Positions 25,963-34,969 of a stretch of 64,000 nucleotides of DNA are shown in pieces. Within the stretch, counting starts at the first letter, position 1. The number at the start of each line of letters is the position of its first letter. This DNA comes from Streptacidiphilus anmyonensis (lineage in GTDB: Bacteria; Actinomycetota; Actinomycetes; Streptomycetales; Streptomycetaceae): assembly GCF_000787855.1 (NCBI RefSeq), contig NZ_BBPQ01000044.1, positions 1-64,000 of the forward strand. The letters are read 5' to 3'. A program made the position numbers and the translations under genes. A model generated the notes under the pieces. It ran no database searches. It was given only the letters and a program-made list of their open reading frames with translations, and was not told where the DNA came from.

Positions 25963-27939
25963 GTGACGAGTGGGGTCGAGCCGTCGAGCGCACGCACGTT
26001 CACCGACGCACGCACCTTCACCGAGCGGTTCCGTGCACACGCGGAGGCGCTGGGGAAGCGGAACGCGTTCGTCTTCCTGCATCAGAAGCCGAGCGGGCCG
26101 GAGCCGGAGCGCGTCTCCTACCAGGAGCTGGACCGCGCCGCCCGCGGTATCGCCGCGTGGATCCAGGAGACGGGCAAGGCCGGCGACCGGGTCCTGGTGC
26201 TCCAGTCCTCGGGGCTGGCCTTTCTCACCAGCTTCCTCGGCTGCCTGTACGCGGGCGCGGTCGCCGTGCCGACGCCCGTGCCGGACAGCTCCAGCGTCAA
26301 CCTCGAGCGGTTCCTCGGCATCATCAGAGATGCCAACGCGAGCCTGGTGCTGACCGACAGCGCCAACGCGCCGGAGATCTCGCAGCGGCTCGCCGAGGCG
26401 GGCCGGCCGCAGGTGCGGTGTCTGGCCACCGAGTTACTGCCCGAGGACAGCGCCGACAGCTGGGTCGAGCCGGCCTTCGCGCCTGACAAGCTGGCCTTCC
26501 TGCAGTACACCTCCGGCTCCACCGGTGAGCCCAAGGGCGTGATGGTCTCCCACGGCAACCTCGCCGCCAACCAGGAGACGATCCGTCGGGCCATGCGCAC
26601 CGGGCCGGACTCGGTCATCGGCGGCTGGCTGCCGTTCCACCACGACATGGGCCTGGTCGGCCACCTGCTGCACCCGCTCTGGCTGGGCGCGTCGGGCGTG
26701 CACATGGAGCCGGTGGCGTTCATCCGCCGACCGGTGTCCTGGCTGCGCATGATCACCGAGTACCGGGTCACCACCGGCGGCGGGCCCGACTTCGGCTACC
26801 AGCTCTGCCTGGACCGGATCAGCGACGCGCAGATGGAGGGGTTGGAGCTCTCCAGCTGGCGCAACGCGGTCAACGGCTCCGAGCCGATCAAGGCCGGCAC
26901 GCTGGCCCGGTTCGCGGAGCGCTTCGCGCCCGTCGGGCTCCAGCGGGGCGCGCTCTACCCCTGCTACGGCATGGCCGAGGCGACGCTGCTGGTCGCCGGC
27001 GACACCCCGGGCCGTCAGCCGATGCGGTTCCGCGCCGACGGCGAGGAGTTGGACGGGCGTCGCCTCAAGGGCGCCGCCATCGGCGGCGGGACGCCGCGCA
27101 CCATCGTCAGCAGCGGCCGTCCGCACGGCTGCGAGCTGCGCGTCGTCGACCCCGACACGCACGCGAGCCTGCCCGACGGCACCGTCGGCGAGATCTGGCT
27201 CCGCGGTCCCGGGGTCGCGCTCGGCTACTGGAACCGGCCGCTGGAGACCGGCGAGACCTTCCAGGCCGTCACCGCCGAGGGCGACATCGGCTGGTTGCGC
27301 ACCGGCGACCTCGGTGTGCTGCACGAGGGGCGGCTGTTCGTCACCGGCCGGATCAAGGAGATCGTGATCCTGGCCGGGCGCAACCTCTACCCGCAGGACA
27401 TCGAGCGGGCCGTGCAGCGTGCGGACGCGCAGTTCGGATCCGGGGCCGCGTTCGGGATCGACACCGGCGAGTCCGGCCGCGAGCAGGTCGTCCTGATCCA
27501 GGAGGTGCGCCGCCCCGGGCAGCCCGACACCGACTTCGCCGCGCTCGCGGCCACCGCGCAGCGCAGCATCCTGCGCGAGTTCGACATCCCGGCGGAGAAC
27601 GTGCTGCTGGTCCGCCCCGGCACGCTGCGCCGCACGACCAGCGGCAAGCCGCGGCGCGGCGAGATGCGGCAGCTGCTGCTCAACGGCTCGATCCGCCCGA
27701 TCCACTCGGTGCTGCACCCGTACCTGAGCGAGCTGATCGCCAGCGGGGTCGCCAGCGGGGTCGCCGGCGCAGCCCTAGGCGGAGCGGGCAGGGCCATGGG
27801 CAGCCGGATGGGCAGCGGCATGGGCAGCGGGATGAGCGGCTTCAGGGGCGGTGCGATGCCGAACGGTGCCATGCCGAACGGCACGATGCCGAACGGCACG
27901 ATGGGATCGCCAGGCGCGGGCGGGAGGCCGTCGTGGTGA
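25963..27939 (+). CDS. Fatty acyl-AMP ligase (FAAL)
   Basis: Adenylate-forming enzyme of 658 residues that activates a fatty acid as acyl-AMP and passes it to an ACP. The P-loop YTSGSTGEPKG is at 182-192, the FAAL-typical GWLPFHHDMG at 221-230, then YGMAEATLL, RTGDLG, GRIKEIVILAGRNLYPQDIE, and the C-terminal catalytic Lys562 in TSGKPRR. Odd features: a TTA codon at residue 158, so translation should need the bldA tRNA, and a Gly/Met/Asn-rich tail after residue ~600 encoded by short tandem repeats. The GTG start has a GAGGGGGAA site. Its stop overlaps the next start. Confidence 0.92.
   Translation: MTSGVEPSSARTFTDARTFTERFRAHAEALGKRNAFVFLHQKPSGPEPERVSYQELDRAARGIAAWIQETGKAGDRVLVLQSSGLAFLTSFLGCLYAGAVAVPTPVPDSSSVNLERFLGIIRDANASLVLTDSANAPEISQRLAEAGRPQVRCLATELLPEDSADSWVEPAFAPDKLAFLQYTSGSTGEPKGVMVSHGNLAANQETIRRAMRTGPDSVIGGWLPFHHDMGLVGHLLHPLWLGASGVHMEPVAFIRRPVSWLRMITEYRVTTGGGPDFGYQLCLDRISDAQMEGLELSSWRNAVNGSEPIKAGTLARFAERFAPVGLQRGALYPCYGMAEATLLVAGDTPGRQPMRFRADGEELDGRRLKGAAIGGGTPRTIVSSGRPHGCELRVVDPDTHASLPDGTVGEIWLRGPGVALGYWNRPLETGETFQAVTAEGDIGWLRTGDLGVLHEGRLFVTGRIKEIVILAGRNLYPQDIERAVQRADAQFGSGAAFGIDTGESGREQVVLIQEVRRPGQPDTDFAALAATAQRSILREFDIPAENVLLVRPGTLRRTTSGKPRRGEMRQLLLNGSIRPIHSVLHPYLSELIASGVASGVAGAALGGAGRAMGSRMGSGMGSGMSGFRGGAMPNGAMPNGTMPNGTMGSPGAGGRPSW
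26434..26436 (+). promoter_or_regulatory. In-frame TTA leucine codon (bldA control point)
   Basis: Codon 158 of the acyl-AMP ligase gene is TTA. In streptomycetes this codon is read by the developmentally controlled bldA tRNA. I saw no other in-frame TTA in the biosynthetic genes, reading by eye. Confidence 0.8.
27795..27897 (+). repeat. Coding minisatellites in the FAAL tail
   Basis: Two adjacent arrays inside the acyl-AMP ligase gene: about three 12-bp units (GGCAGCGGSATG type, near 27795-27836) and three 15-bp units (ATGCCGAACGGCACG type, 27853-27897). They encode GSGM and MPNGT repeats beyond the catalytic C-terminal domain. Confidence 0.75.
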
Positions 27940-29762
27940 CGACGCCGCGGCGCACTGCGCCCGCCGGGCTCGACTGGCCGCTGCCGCACCCCTCCTGGGA
28001 GCTCGGCGCCCGGCTCGACCGGGAGCTCGGCGACCCGGCCGACGACGCCGGGGTGCACTCCTACCAGGAGTCGATCCGGCTGGACGAGGGCGAGGAGTTC
28101 CCCGCCGAGCAGCTGGCCGCGCTCGACCTGTGGGGGCTGGCCGAGTACTACGTCCCGGCCCAGTACGGCGGTCGGCTGACGGACTACCAGGACCTGTCCC
28201 AGCTGATCCGGATGCTGGCCCGACGGGACCTCACGGTCGCGATCGCGCACGGCAAGACCTTCCTCGGCGCGGCGCCGGTCTTCCTCTCGGGCGACCACGC
28301 GGCCGCCCGGCGGCTGGCCCGGCTGGTCCGGCGCGGGGCCCGGGTCTCGCTCGGGCTGACCGAGCGCACCCACGGCAGCGACATCCTGGCCGGTGAGCTC
28401 ACCGCCGAGAACCACGGCGACGGACTGCGCCTGAACGGCGAGAAGTGGCTGATCAACAACGCCACCCGGGGGCGGCTGCTGTCGCTGCTCACCCGGACCT
28501 CGCCCACCGGCGGCCCGCGCGGATTCTCGCTGGTGCTGGTCGACAAGGACGAGCTGCCCGAGGGCACCTACCGGCACCTGCCCAAGCTGCGCACCCTCGG
28601 CATCCGCGGCGCGGACATCAGCGGCGTCGTCCTCCAGGACGCGCCCGTGGGCGCGGACGCCGTCGTCGGCGGCGTGGGCGGCGGGGCCGAGCTGGTGCTG
28701 CGCACGCTTCAGGTCACCCGGACGCTGTGCCCGGCGCTCTCGCTGGGCGCCGCCGACCACGCGCTGCGGCTGGCCGTCGGTTTCGCGCAGGAGCGGGAGC
28801 TGTACGGCAGGATGCTGGCCGAGCTGCCGCTCACGCGTCACACCCTCGCCGGCGCCTACGCCGACCTGCTGCTGTGCGAGGCGCTCAACACCGTCGCGGT
28901 GCGCAGCATCCACGCGCTCACCAGCGAGTTGGGCGTGACCGCCGCCGTGGCCAAGTACCTGGTGCCGTCGGTGGTCGACGAGATCGTCGCCGATCTGGGC
29001 GGGCTGCTGGGCGCGCGCAGCTTCCTCGCCGACCACTACGCCCACGGCCGCTACCAGAAGCTGGCGCGCGACCACCGGATCGTCGGCATCTTCGACGGCA
29101 ACACGATGGTCAACCTGTACTCGCTGGTGGTCCAGTTCCGGGCGCTGGCGCGCAGCTTCCTCGCCCCCGCGGACCATCGGCCGCGTCTGGCCTCGCTGTT
29201 CGACCTGGACCGGCGGCTGCCCGAGTTCGACCCGGGGCAGCTGGTGCTGGTCTCGCGCTACGGCAGCAGCATCATGGGCACCCTGCCCGCGGCCGTCCGC
29301 GAGCTGCGCGCCGAGGCGGTCGGCCGGCCCGCGCTGGCCCGTGCGGCCGCGCTGGCGGAGGAGCTGGACCGGACCGCCCGCGAGCTGCACGAGCGGATCG
29401 CGACGTGCACCTCGACCGTCGGCGACGCGGCCCCGGCGAGCTTCGAGGACGCCCGCAGGTACTCCCTGTGCTTCGCCGGCGCGGCGGCGCTGGGGCTGTG
29501 GCTGCACTCCCATCAGGCCGCCGAGTGCGGGCCGACGGGCGAACTGTGGCGGGACGGCCTGTGGTTGGAGGCCGTACTCGACCGGGTGCTGCGGCGTCAG
29601 GCCCTCGGCGGGCCGGCCCGGCTGTCGGCGCCGGCGGCGGGCGGCGCCACTGAGACGGACCTGAGCGAGCGGCTCGAGGCCCGGCTCATCGAGCAGTACC
29701 AGCGGGGCAGCCTCTTCTCGCTGCTGCCCTGCCCAGTGGCGGAGGGACCCGTGTCATGTTGA
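27933..29762 (+). CDS. Acyl-CoA/acyl-ACP dehydrogenase 1
   Basis: Flavoprotein of the acyl-CoA dehydrogenase superfamily, 609 residues, the long VLCAD-like type with an extra C-terminal helical domain. Recognisable features are GLTERTHGSDILAGEL, LNGEKWLINNA and the FAD region. The catalytic-base motif, FEGT in long-chain members, reads FDGNT here (Asp388 in place of Glu). The position next to an acyl-AMP ligase and an ACP suggests alpha,beta-desaturation of an ACP-bound acyl chain. The GTG start overlaps the ligase stop by 7 bases. Confidence 0.88.
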   Translation: MVTTPRRTAPAGLDWPLPHPSWELGARLDRELGDPADDAGVHSYQESIRLDEGEEFPAEQLAALDLWGLAEYYVPAQYGGRLTDYQDLSQLIRMLARRDLTVAIAHGKTFLGAAPVFLSGDHAAARRLARLVRRGARVSLGLTERTHGSDILAGELTAENHGDGLRLNGEKWLINNATRGRLLSLLTRTSPTGGPRGFSLVLVDKDELPEGTYRHLPKLRTLGIRGADISGVVLQDAPVGADAVVGGVGGGAELVLRTLQVTRTLCPALSLGAADHALRLAVGFAQERELYGRMLAELPLTRHTLAGAYADLLLCEALNTVAVRSIHALTSELGVTAAVAKYLVPSVVDEIVADLGGLLGARSFLADHYAHGRYQKLARDHRIVGIFDGNTMVNLYSLVVQFRALARSFLAPADHRPRLASLFDLDRRLPEFDPGQLVLVSRYGSSIMGTLPAAVRELRAEAVGRPALARAAALAEELDRTARELHERIATCTSTVGDAAPASFEDARRYSLCFAGAAALGLWLHSHQAAECGPTGELWRDGLWLEAVLDRVLRRQALGGPARLSAPAAGGATETDLSERLEARLIEQYQRGSLFSLLPCPVAEGPVSC

Positions 29763-31642
29763 GCAGGCTGAACGACACGCCGTGCAGCGGCGATCCGGCG
29801 GAGGGTCCACACGGCGCAGGCACGACGCACGGCCAGGCAGGCGCCACGCCCGACCACGGGGGCGTCGGCCTGGACGCGGGGGAGCGGCAGATCCGGGAGC
29901 GGGTCGCCGCGTTCGAGGAGCTGCTGGGCGACCCGCACGAGGCGGGCAACCCCTTCGGCAACGCGGCGCTGCTGGAGGCGGACGAGCGCGGCGAGCTGTC
30001 GGTGGAGGCGGAGCGGGCGCTGGCGGCCTTCCGGCTCAACGACGAGTTCGTCCCGCGTGAGCTGGGCGGCAACCTGGACCGGATCGACGGGCTGGCCCGC
30101 GTGCTGCGCCCGCTGTTCCGGCGCGACGCCTCGCTGGGGCTCGGCTACGGCGTCACCTCGTTCCTCGCCGCGATCGCGGTGTGGGCGGCGGGCGACGAGG
30201 CGCAGCGCGGCCGGACCGCGGACCTGCTGCGCGGCGGCGGCCGCCTCGCGATCGCCTACCACGAGCTGGCGCACGGCAACGACTTCGTCCGCAACGAGTT
30301 CTCCGCCCGTCCGGACGGCAGCGGCGGCTACCTGCTCGACGGGCGCAAGGACGTCATCAACAACGCCGGGCGCGCGGAGGGCCTGGTGCTGTTCTGCCTG
30401 ACCGCGCCGCCCGGTCAGCGCGGCCCGCGCAGCCATTCGGTGCTGCTGGTCGACACCGCCGGGCTGCCGGAGGACGCCTGGCGGGTGACGGACCGGTACC
30501 GGACGGTCGGCGTGCGCGGCTGCCAGGTCGCGGGCTTCTCGTTCGAGCGGTGCCGCGTCCCCGCCGACGCCCTGGTGGGACGTCAGGGCGGCGGTGTGGA
30601 GACGGCGCTGCGCTCCTTCCAGATCACCCGCAGCGTGGTGCCCGGCATGGTGCTGGGCGGGGCGGACACGGCGCTGCGCACCGTGGTGCGCTTCGCCACC
30701 AGCCGGGAGCTGTACCGCAGGTCGGTGCTGGACATCCCGCACGCGCAGGCGACGGTGGCCAGCGCCTTCACCGACCTGCTGGTCTGCGACAGCATCTGCC
30801 TGGCCGCGACCCGGGCGGTGCACCTGCTGCCGGAGCAGACCAGCGTCTACGCGGCGGCGGTCAAGTACCTGGTGCCCAAGCTGCTCCAGGACGCCTGCTA
30901 CAACCTCTCCATCGTGCTCGGCGCCAACTTCTACGTGCGCGACGGGGACTACGGCGTCTTCCAGAAGCACGTCAGGGACCTGCCCATGGTGAGCCTGGGG
31001 CACGCGGGCAGCGCCGCCTGCCAGGCGACGATCATCCCGCAGCTGCCCCGGCTGGCCCGGCGCTCGTGGACGCAGGGGACCCCCGCGCCCGAGGCGCTGT
31101 TCCGCACCGGCGGCGGGCTGCCCGCGCTGGACACCGACCGGCTGGTGCTGGCCGCCGAGGACGACGCCCTGGTGGCCTCGCTGCTGGCGGCCGCCGACCG
31201 GCTGGAGGGGCCGCGGGAGGCGGGCGCCGAGCTCGCGCCGGTCCGGGCCCTGGTCCGCGCGCTGGTGGCCGAGCTGACCCGGGTCCGCGAGGAGTGCCTG
31301 GCCCTCGGGCCGCACGACCGCACCGCGATGGCCAGCCCGCACGCCTACGCGCTGGCCGACCGCTACACCCTGCTGCTGGCCGGATCGGCCTGCGTCAACG
31401 TGTGGCTGGCGCAGCGTCAGGACGGCGGGGACTTCCTCGCCGACCCGCGCTGGGTGGTCGCCGCGCTCACCCGCGTCTGCCGCCACCTGGGCCTGCCGCT
31501 GCCGGAGGAGGCCGACGAGCACAGCGAGTGGATGCTCGCCGAGGTGCTCGGCCGGTACCACGAGGGCCGCAGCTTCGACCTGTACGACACCCACCTGGCC
31601 GGTCCGCTCGTCGACGACGAGCCCGCCGCCGCCCGCCACTGA
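29756..31642 (+). CDS. Acyl-CoA/acyl-ACP dehydrogenase 2
   Basis: Second long acyl-CoA dehydrogenase (628 residues), a diverged relative of its neighbour with the same layout (YHELAHGNDFVRNEF, LDGRKDVINNAGRAEG). At the position of the FEGT catalytic motif it reads VSLGHAG (about 411-417), so the usual Glu is missing. It may act with dehydrogenase 1 as a heteromer, or use a different base. The ATG overlaps the upstream stop by 7 bases; translation is probably coupled. Confidence 0.85.
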   Translation: MLSRLNDTPCSGDPAEGPHGAGTTHGQAGATPDHGGVGLDAGERQIRERVAAFEELLGDPHEAGNPFGNAALLEADERGELSVEAERALAAFRLNDEFVPRELGGNLDRIDGLARVLRPLFRRDASLGLGYGVTSFLAAIAVWAAGDEAQRGRTADLLRGGGRLAIAYHELAHGNDFVRNEFSARPDGSGGYLLDGRKDVINNAGRAEGLVLFCLTAPPGQRGPRSHSVLLVDTAGLPEDAWRVTDRYRTVGVRGCQVAGFSFERCRVPADALVGRQGGGVETALRSFQITRSVVPGMVLGGADTALRTVVRFATSRELYRRSVLDIPHAQATVASAFTDLLVCDSICLAATRAVHLLPEQTSVYAAAVKYLVPKLLQDACYNLSIVLGANFYVRDGDYGVFQKHVRDLPMVSLGHAGSAACQATIIPQLPRLARRSWTQGTPAPEALFRTGGGLPALDTDRLVLAAEDDALVASLLAAADRLEGPREAGAELAPVRALVRALVAELTRVREECLALGPHDRTAMASPHAYALADRYTLLLAGSACVNVWLAQRQDGGDFLADPRWVVAALTRVCRHLGLPLPEEADEHSEWMLAEVLGRYHEGRSFDLYDTHLAGPLVDDEPAAARH

Positions 31643-31673
31643 CTCGACTGGGCCGATTCGAAGGGACCACGCG

Positions 31674-31940
31674 ATGCCTGCTGTCACGCCTCTCGAGGCC
31701 GAGTACCGCGACTGGCTCGTCACCCGGCTCAGCGGCTACCTGCGCCGACCGGAGAACGACATCAACGTCTGCATCCCGTTCAGCGAGTACGGGATGGACT
31801 CGGTGGCGGCGCTGAGCCTGTTCGGCGACATCGAGGACGCTTTCGGGCTGTACCTGGAGCCGACGGTCGCCTGGGACTACCCGACCATCGAGGCGCTGGC
31901 CCGCTTCCTGGTCCGCGCCGGAAGCGACGGGGCGCTGTGA
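31674..31940 (+). CDS. Acyl carrier protein (second of left arm)
   Basis: 88 residues, a free-standing carrier domain. Attachment Ser43 is in the YGMDSVAAL motif, followed by GDIEDAFGLYLEP and a C-terminal helix. A GAAGGGACC site precedes the ATG by a few bases. The stop overlaps the PKS start (TGATG). Likely the donor of the starter acyl chain to the KS-AT-ACP module. Confidence 0.93.
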   Translation: MPAVTPLEAEYRDWLVTRLSGYLRRPENDINVCIPFSEYGMDSVAALSLFGDIEDAFGLYLEPTVAWDYPTIEALARFLVRAGSDGAL

Positions 31941-34900
31941 TGCCCGAACCCACGGCCGGGCCGAGCGCCGGGCCGACCTCTGGGCCGATCGCCGGGCCGA
32001 TCGCCGTGGTCGGGCTCGACTGCCGGTTTCCGGGGGCCGCCGACCCCGACGCCTTCTGGCGGATGCTGCTGGCGGGCGCGGAGAGCGTCGCCCCCCGTCC
32101 GGCCAGCCGCGGCGCGCAGGGGGAGGGGACGGGCGCGCCCGGCGGCTTCCTCGACGACGCCGACGCGTTCGACCACGCCTTCTTCGGCATCAGCCGGGCC
32201 GACGCGGCGGCGATGGATCCGCAGCAGCGGCTGCTGCTGCAGACCGCCTGGCGGGCGCTGGAGGACGCCGGTCTCAGCCCGCTCCAGCTGGCGGGCAGCA
32301 GCACCGGCGTCTTCGTCGGCGCCATGGCCGACGACTGGGCCCGGCTCCAGCTCTCCGACACCAGCGAGCCGACGCCGCGGCTCGGCATCGGCGCGGGCCG
32401 CTCCATGCTCGCCAACCGCCTCTCCTACCAGCTGGATCTGCGCGGTCCCAGCCTCACCGTCGACTCGGCCTGCTCCTCGGCGCTGCTCGCGGTGCACCTG
32501 GCGGTCAACTCGCTGCTGGCCGGGGAGTGCGACACTGCCGTGGTCGGCGGCGTCAACCTGGTGCTGACGGACGCGCTCGACGCGATCTACCGGCAGGCCG
32601 GGCTCGCCGCGCCGGACGGGCGCTGCAAGCCGTTCGGCGCGGCCAGCGACGGCATCGGCCGGGCCGAGGGCGTCGGCGCGGTGGTGCTGCGGCGCGCGGC
32701 GGACGCGCGGCGCGACGGGCAGCTCGTCCACGCGCTGCTGCTGGGCAGCGCCGTCAACCAGGACGGGCGCAGCAACGGCATCATGGCCCCGTCGCGACGG
32801 GCGCAGCGCGAGGTCATGCTCGCGGCCTGCCGCCGGGCCGGGGTGGAGCCGGCCGAGGTCTCCTTCGTCGAGGCGCACGGCACCGGCACCCCGATCGGCG
32901 ACCTGATCGAGGCGCGGGCGCTGGGCGACGTCTACGGGCCGGGCCGGGCGGTCCCCTGCGGGATCGGGTCGGTCAAGGGCAACATCGGCCACGCCGAGGG
33001 CGCGGCCGGCATCGCCGGGCTGATCAAGGCGACGCTGGCGCTGCGCCACGGCGTGGTCCCGCCGCTGGCCACGGTCGGCGGCGAGCACCCGGGGCTGGCC
33101 CTGCGCGACCACGGTCTGCGGCTCATCGAGCGGCCCGAGCCGCTGCCCGCCGACGTCACCGGGGTGCTGATCGGGGTCTCCAGCTTCGGCATGGGCGGCA
33201 GCAACGCGCACGTGATCCTCGCCGGCGCGCCGCGTGAGGCCGTCGTCGCGGCGGCCGCCGTGTCACCGGCTGCGGCGGCGACGGACCACGAGGAGGTCTC
33301 CGCCTCCGTGTTCACCCTCACCGCGCCCTCCGCGCAGGGACTGCGGCGCAACGCGGCCGCCCAGGCGGACGCGCTGGCGCGGCTCACGCCCGACTGGGCG
33401 GGCGAGCCCGCTGCGGTGTCGGTGGGCCGCGTCTGCTGGACCAGCAACAGAGTGCGCACCGGGCAGCCGTACCGGCTCGCACTGGCCGCCGCCGACCTGC
33501 CGGGTCTGGTGGAGGGGCTGCGTGACGCCGCGTCGGGCGAGGAGCGGTGCGGCAACGCGCCGGGCGAGACGCCGGTGCTCGGGTTCCTCTTCACCGGACA
33601 GGGCGCGCAGTACCCCGGCATGACCGCCCGGCTGTACCGCGAGAGCGCCCTGTACCGGCACCACCTGGACCTGGCCTCGCGCGCCCTGGACCCCCACCTT
33701 CCCGGTTCCGTCGTGGAGTTGCTGCTCCGCGGCGACGAGGCAGTGCACCGCACCGAGTGGACGCAGCCCTGCGTCTTCGCCGTCGAGTACGCCCTCGCCG
33801 CCTCGCTCGCCGAGCTGGGCGTGCGGCCGGACAGCGTGGTCGGGCACAGCATCGGCGAGTTCGCCGCCGCCGTCGCCGCGGAGGCGCTGACCCTGGACGA
33901 GGCCGCGGCCGTCGTCGCCGCCCGCGCCACCGCGATGGGCGCGCTGCCCGAGGGCGGCGGAATGCTCGCGGTACGCGCCGACGCGGACGCGCTCGCCGAG
34001 ATCGTCGCGGCCGAGCCCCTGGTCTCCCTCGCCGCCGTCAACGGCCCCGGCGCCACCGTCCTCGCCGGTGACCTGGGCGCGCTGGCCAGACTGCGCGAGC
34101 GCTTCGCGGAGCAGGGCACGGGCGCGACCGCGCTGAAGGTCTCGCACGCCTTCCACTCCACGCTGATGGAGCCGGTGCTGCCCGAGTTCCTGCGCCGCGC
34201 CGGGCGGATCCCCGCGGGCAGCCCGCGGCTGCCCATGTTCTCCACCGTCACCGGCGCCGTGCTCGACCACGGCCTGGAGCACAGCCTGGACGCGGACTAC
34301 TGGTGCGCGCACATCACCGGCACCGTCCGCTTCGCCGACGCGGCGCAGACGATGCTGCGGGCCGGCATCACGCACCTGGTGGAGCTCGGCCCCAAGCCGG
34401 TGCTGCTGACGCTGGCCCGACGTGTGCCGGGCGGCACGCGAGTACCGGGGTTCAGCGTGCTCAGCGGCCCGCAGTCGGGGGCGCAGGCGCTCGCCGCGGC
34501 CGCCGCCGAGCTGTACCGGCAGGGCGCGGAGCTGTCCTTCGACCCCCTCTACACCCCCGGCGACCAGCGCCTGACCCGGCTGCTGCCGCAGGTCTTCGAC
34601 GACTCGGTGCGGCTGTGGCGCCGCCCGTCCGCGCCCGTCGTGCGGTCGGCCGCCCCGCCCGCGGCCGGGCACGATCAGGCGGAGCGCGAGCGTGACCGCC
34701 CCGCCCGTACCGAGAGCCCGGCGGAGGCGGTCCCCGCCAGCGTGGCCGCCGTGCTCGGCGTCGACGCGGCCGAGGTCGGCCGCTACGACCGCTTCTACGA
34801 CGACCTCGGCTTCGACTCGGTGATGCTGATGGAGCTGAAGACGCTGCTGGAGGAGCGGCTGCCGGCGCTCGGCGAGCTCGCGCTGCCCGAGATGATGGCC

Positions 34901-34969
34901 GCCCTGGTCAGCGTCGACTCGCTGGTCAGCCACCTGGACGAGCAACTGGCCCTGAGCAGGGCCGCATGA
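31940..34969 (+). CDS. Single-module type I polyketide synthase (KS-AT-ACP)
   Basis: 1009 residues. KS has Cys178 in VDSACSSA, His313 in VEAHGTGT and His351 in KGNIGHAEG. AT has Ser637 in GHSIGE and the HAFH motif at 736-739, which by published rules indicates malonyl-CoA. ACP has Ser960 in GFDSVML. There are no reducing domains and no thioesterase, so one round would give a beta-ketoacyl-ACP. No N-terminal docking segment is clear beyond a Gly/Pro-rich lead. The ATG at 31940 is used; a GTG one codon earlier is possible. The stop overlaps the KAS III-like gene. Confidence 0.94.
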   Translation: MPEPTAGPSAGPTSGPIAGPIAVVGLDCRFPGAADPDAFWRMLLAGAESVAPRPASRGAQGEGTGAPGGFLDDADAFDHAFFGISRADAAAMDPQQRLLLQTAWRALEDAGLSPLQLAGSSTGVFVGAMADDWARLQLSDTSEPTPRLGIGAGRSMLANRLSYQLDLRGPSLTVDSACSSALLAVHLAVNSLLAGECDTAVVGGVNLVLTDALDAIYRQAGLAAPDGRCKPFGAASDGIGRAEGVGAVVLRRAADARRDGQLVHALLLGSAVNQDGRSNGIMAPSRRAQREVMLAACRRAGVEPAEVSFVEAHGTGTPIGDLIEARALGDVYGPGRAVPCGIGSVKGNIGHAEGAAGIAGLIKATLALRHGVVPPLATVGGEHPGLALRDHGLRLIERPEPLPADVTGVLIGVSSFGMGGSNAHVILAGAPREAVVAAAAVSPAAAATDHEEVSASVFTLTAPSAQGLRRNAAAQADALARLTPDWAGEPAAVSVGRVCWTSNRVRTGQPYRLALAAADLPGLVEGLRDAASGEERCGNAPGETPVLGFLFTGQGAQYPGMTARLYRESALYRHHLDLASRALDPHLPGSVVELLLRGDEAVHRTEWTQPCVFAVEYALAASLAELGVRPDSVVGHSIGEFAAAVAAEALTLDEAAAVVAARATAMGALPEGGGMLAVRADADALAEIVAAEPLVSLAAVNGPGATVLAGDLGALARLRERFAEQGTGATALKVSHAFHSTLMEPVLPEFLRRAGRIPAGSPRLPMFSTVTGAVLDHGLEHSLDADYWCAHITGTVRFADAAQTMLRAGITHLVELGPKPVLLTLARRVPGGTRVPGFSVLSGPQSGAQALAAAAAELYRQGAELSFDPLYTPGDQRLTRLLPQVFDDSVRLWRRPSAPVVRSAAPPAAGHDQAERERDRPARTESPAEAVPASVAAVLGVDAAEVGRYDRFYDDLGFDSVMLMELKTLLEERLPALGELALPEMMAALVSVDSLVSHLDEQLALSRAA

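Noticed and set aside
25963-27939. NRPS adenylation domain
   Set aside because: The GWLPFHHDMG signature and lack of condensation or fused carrier domains fit a fatty acyl-AMP ligase, not an amino-acid-activating domain.
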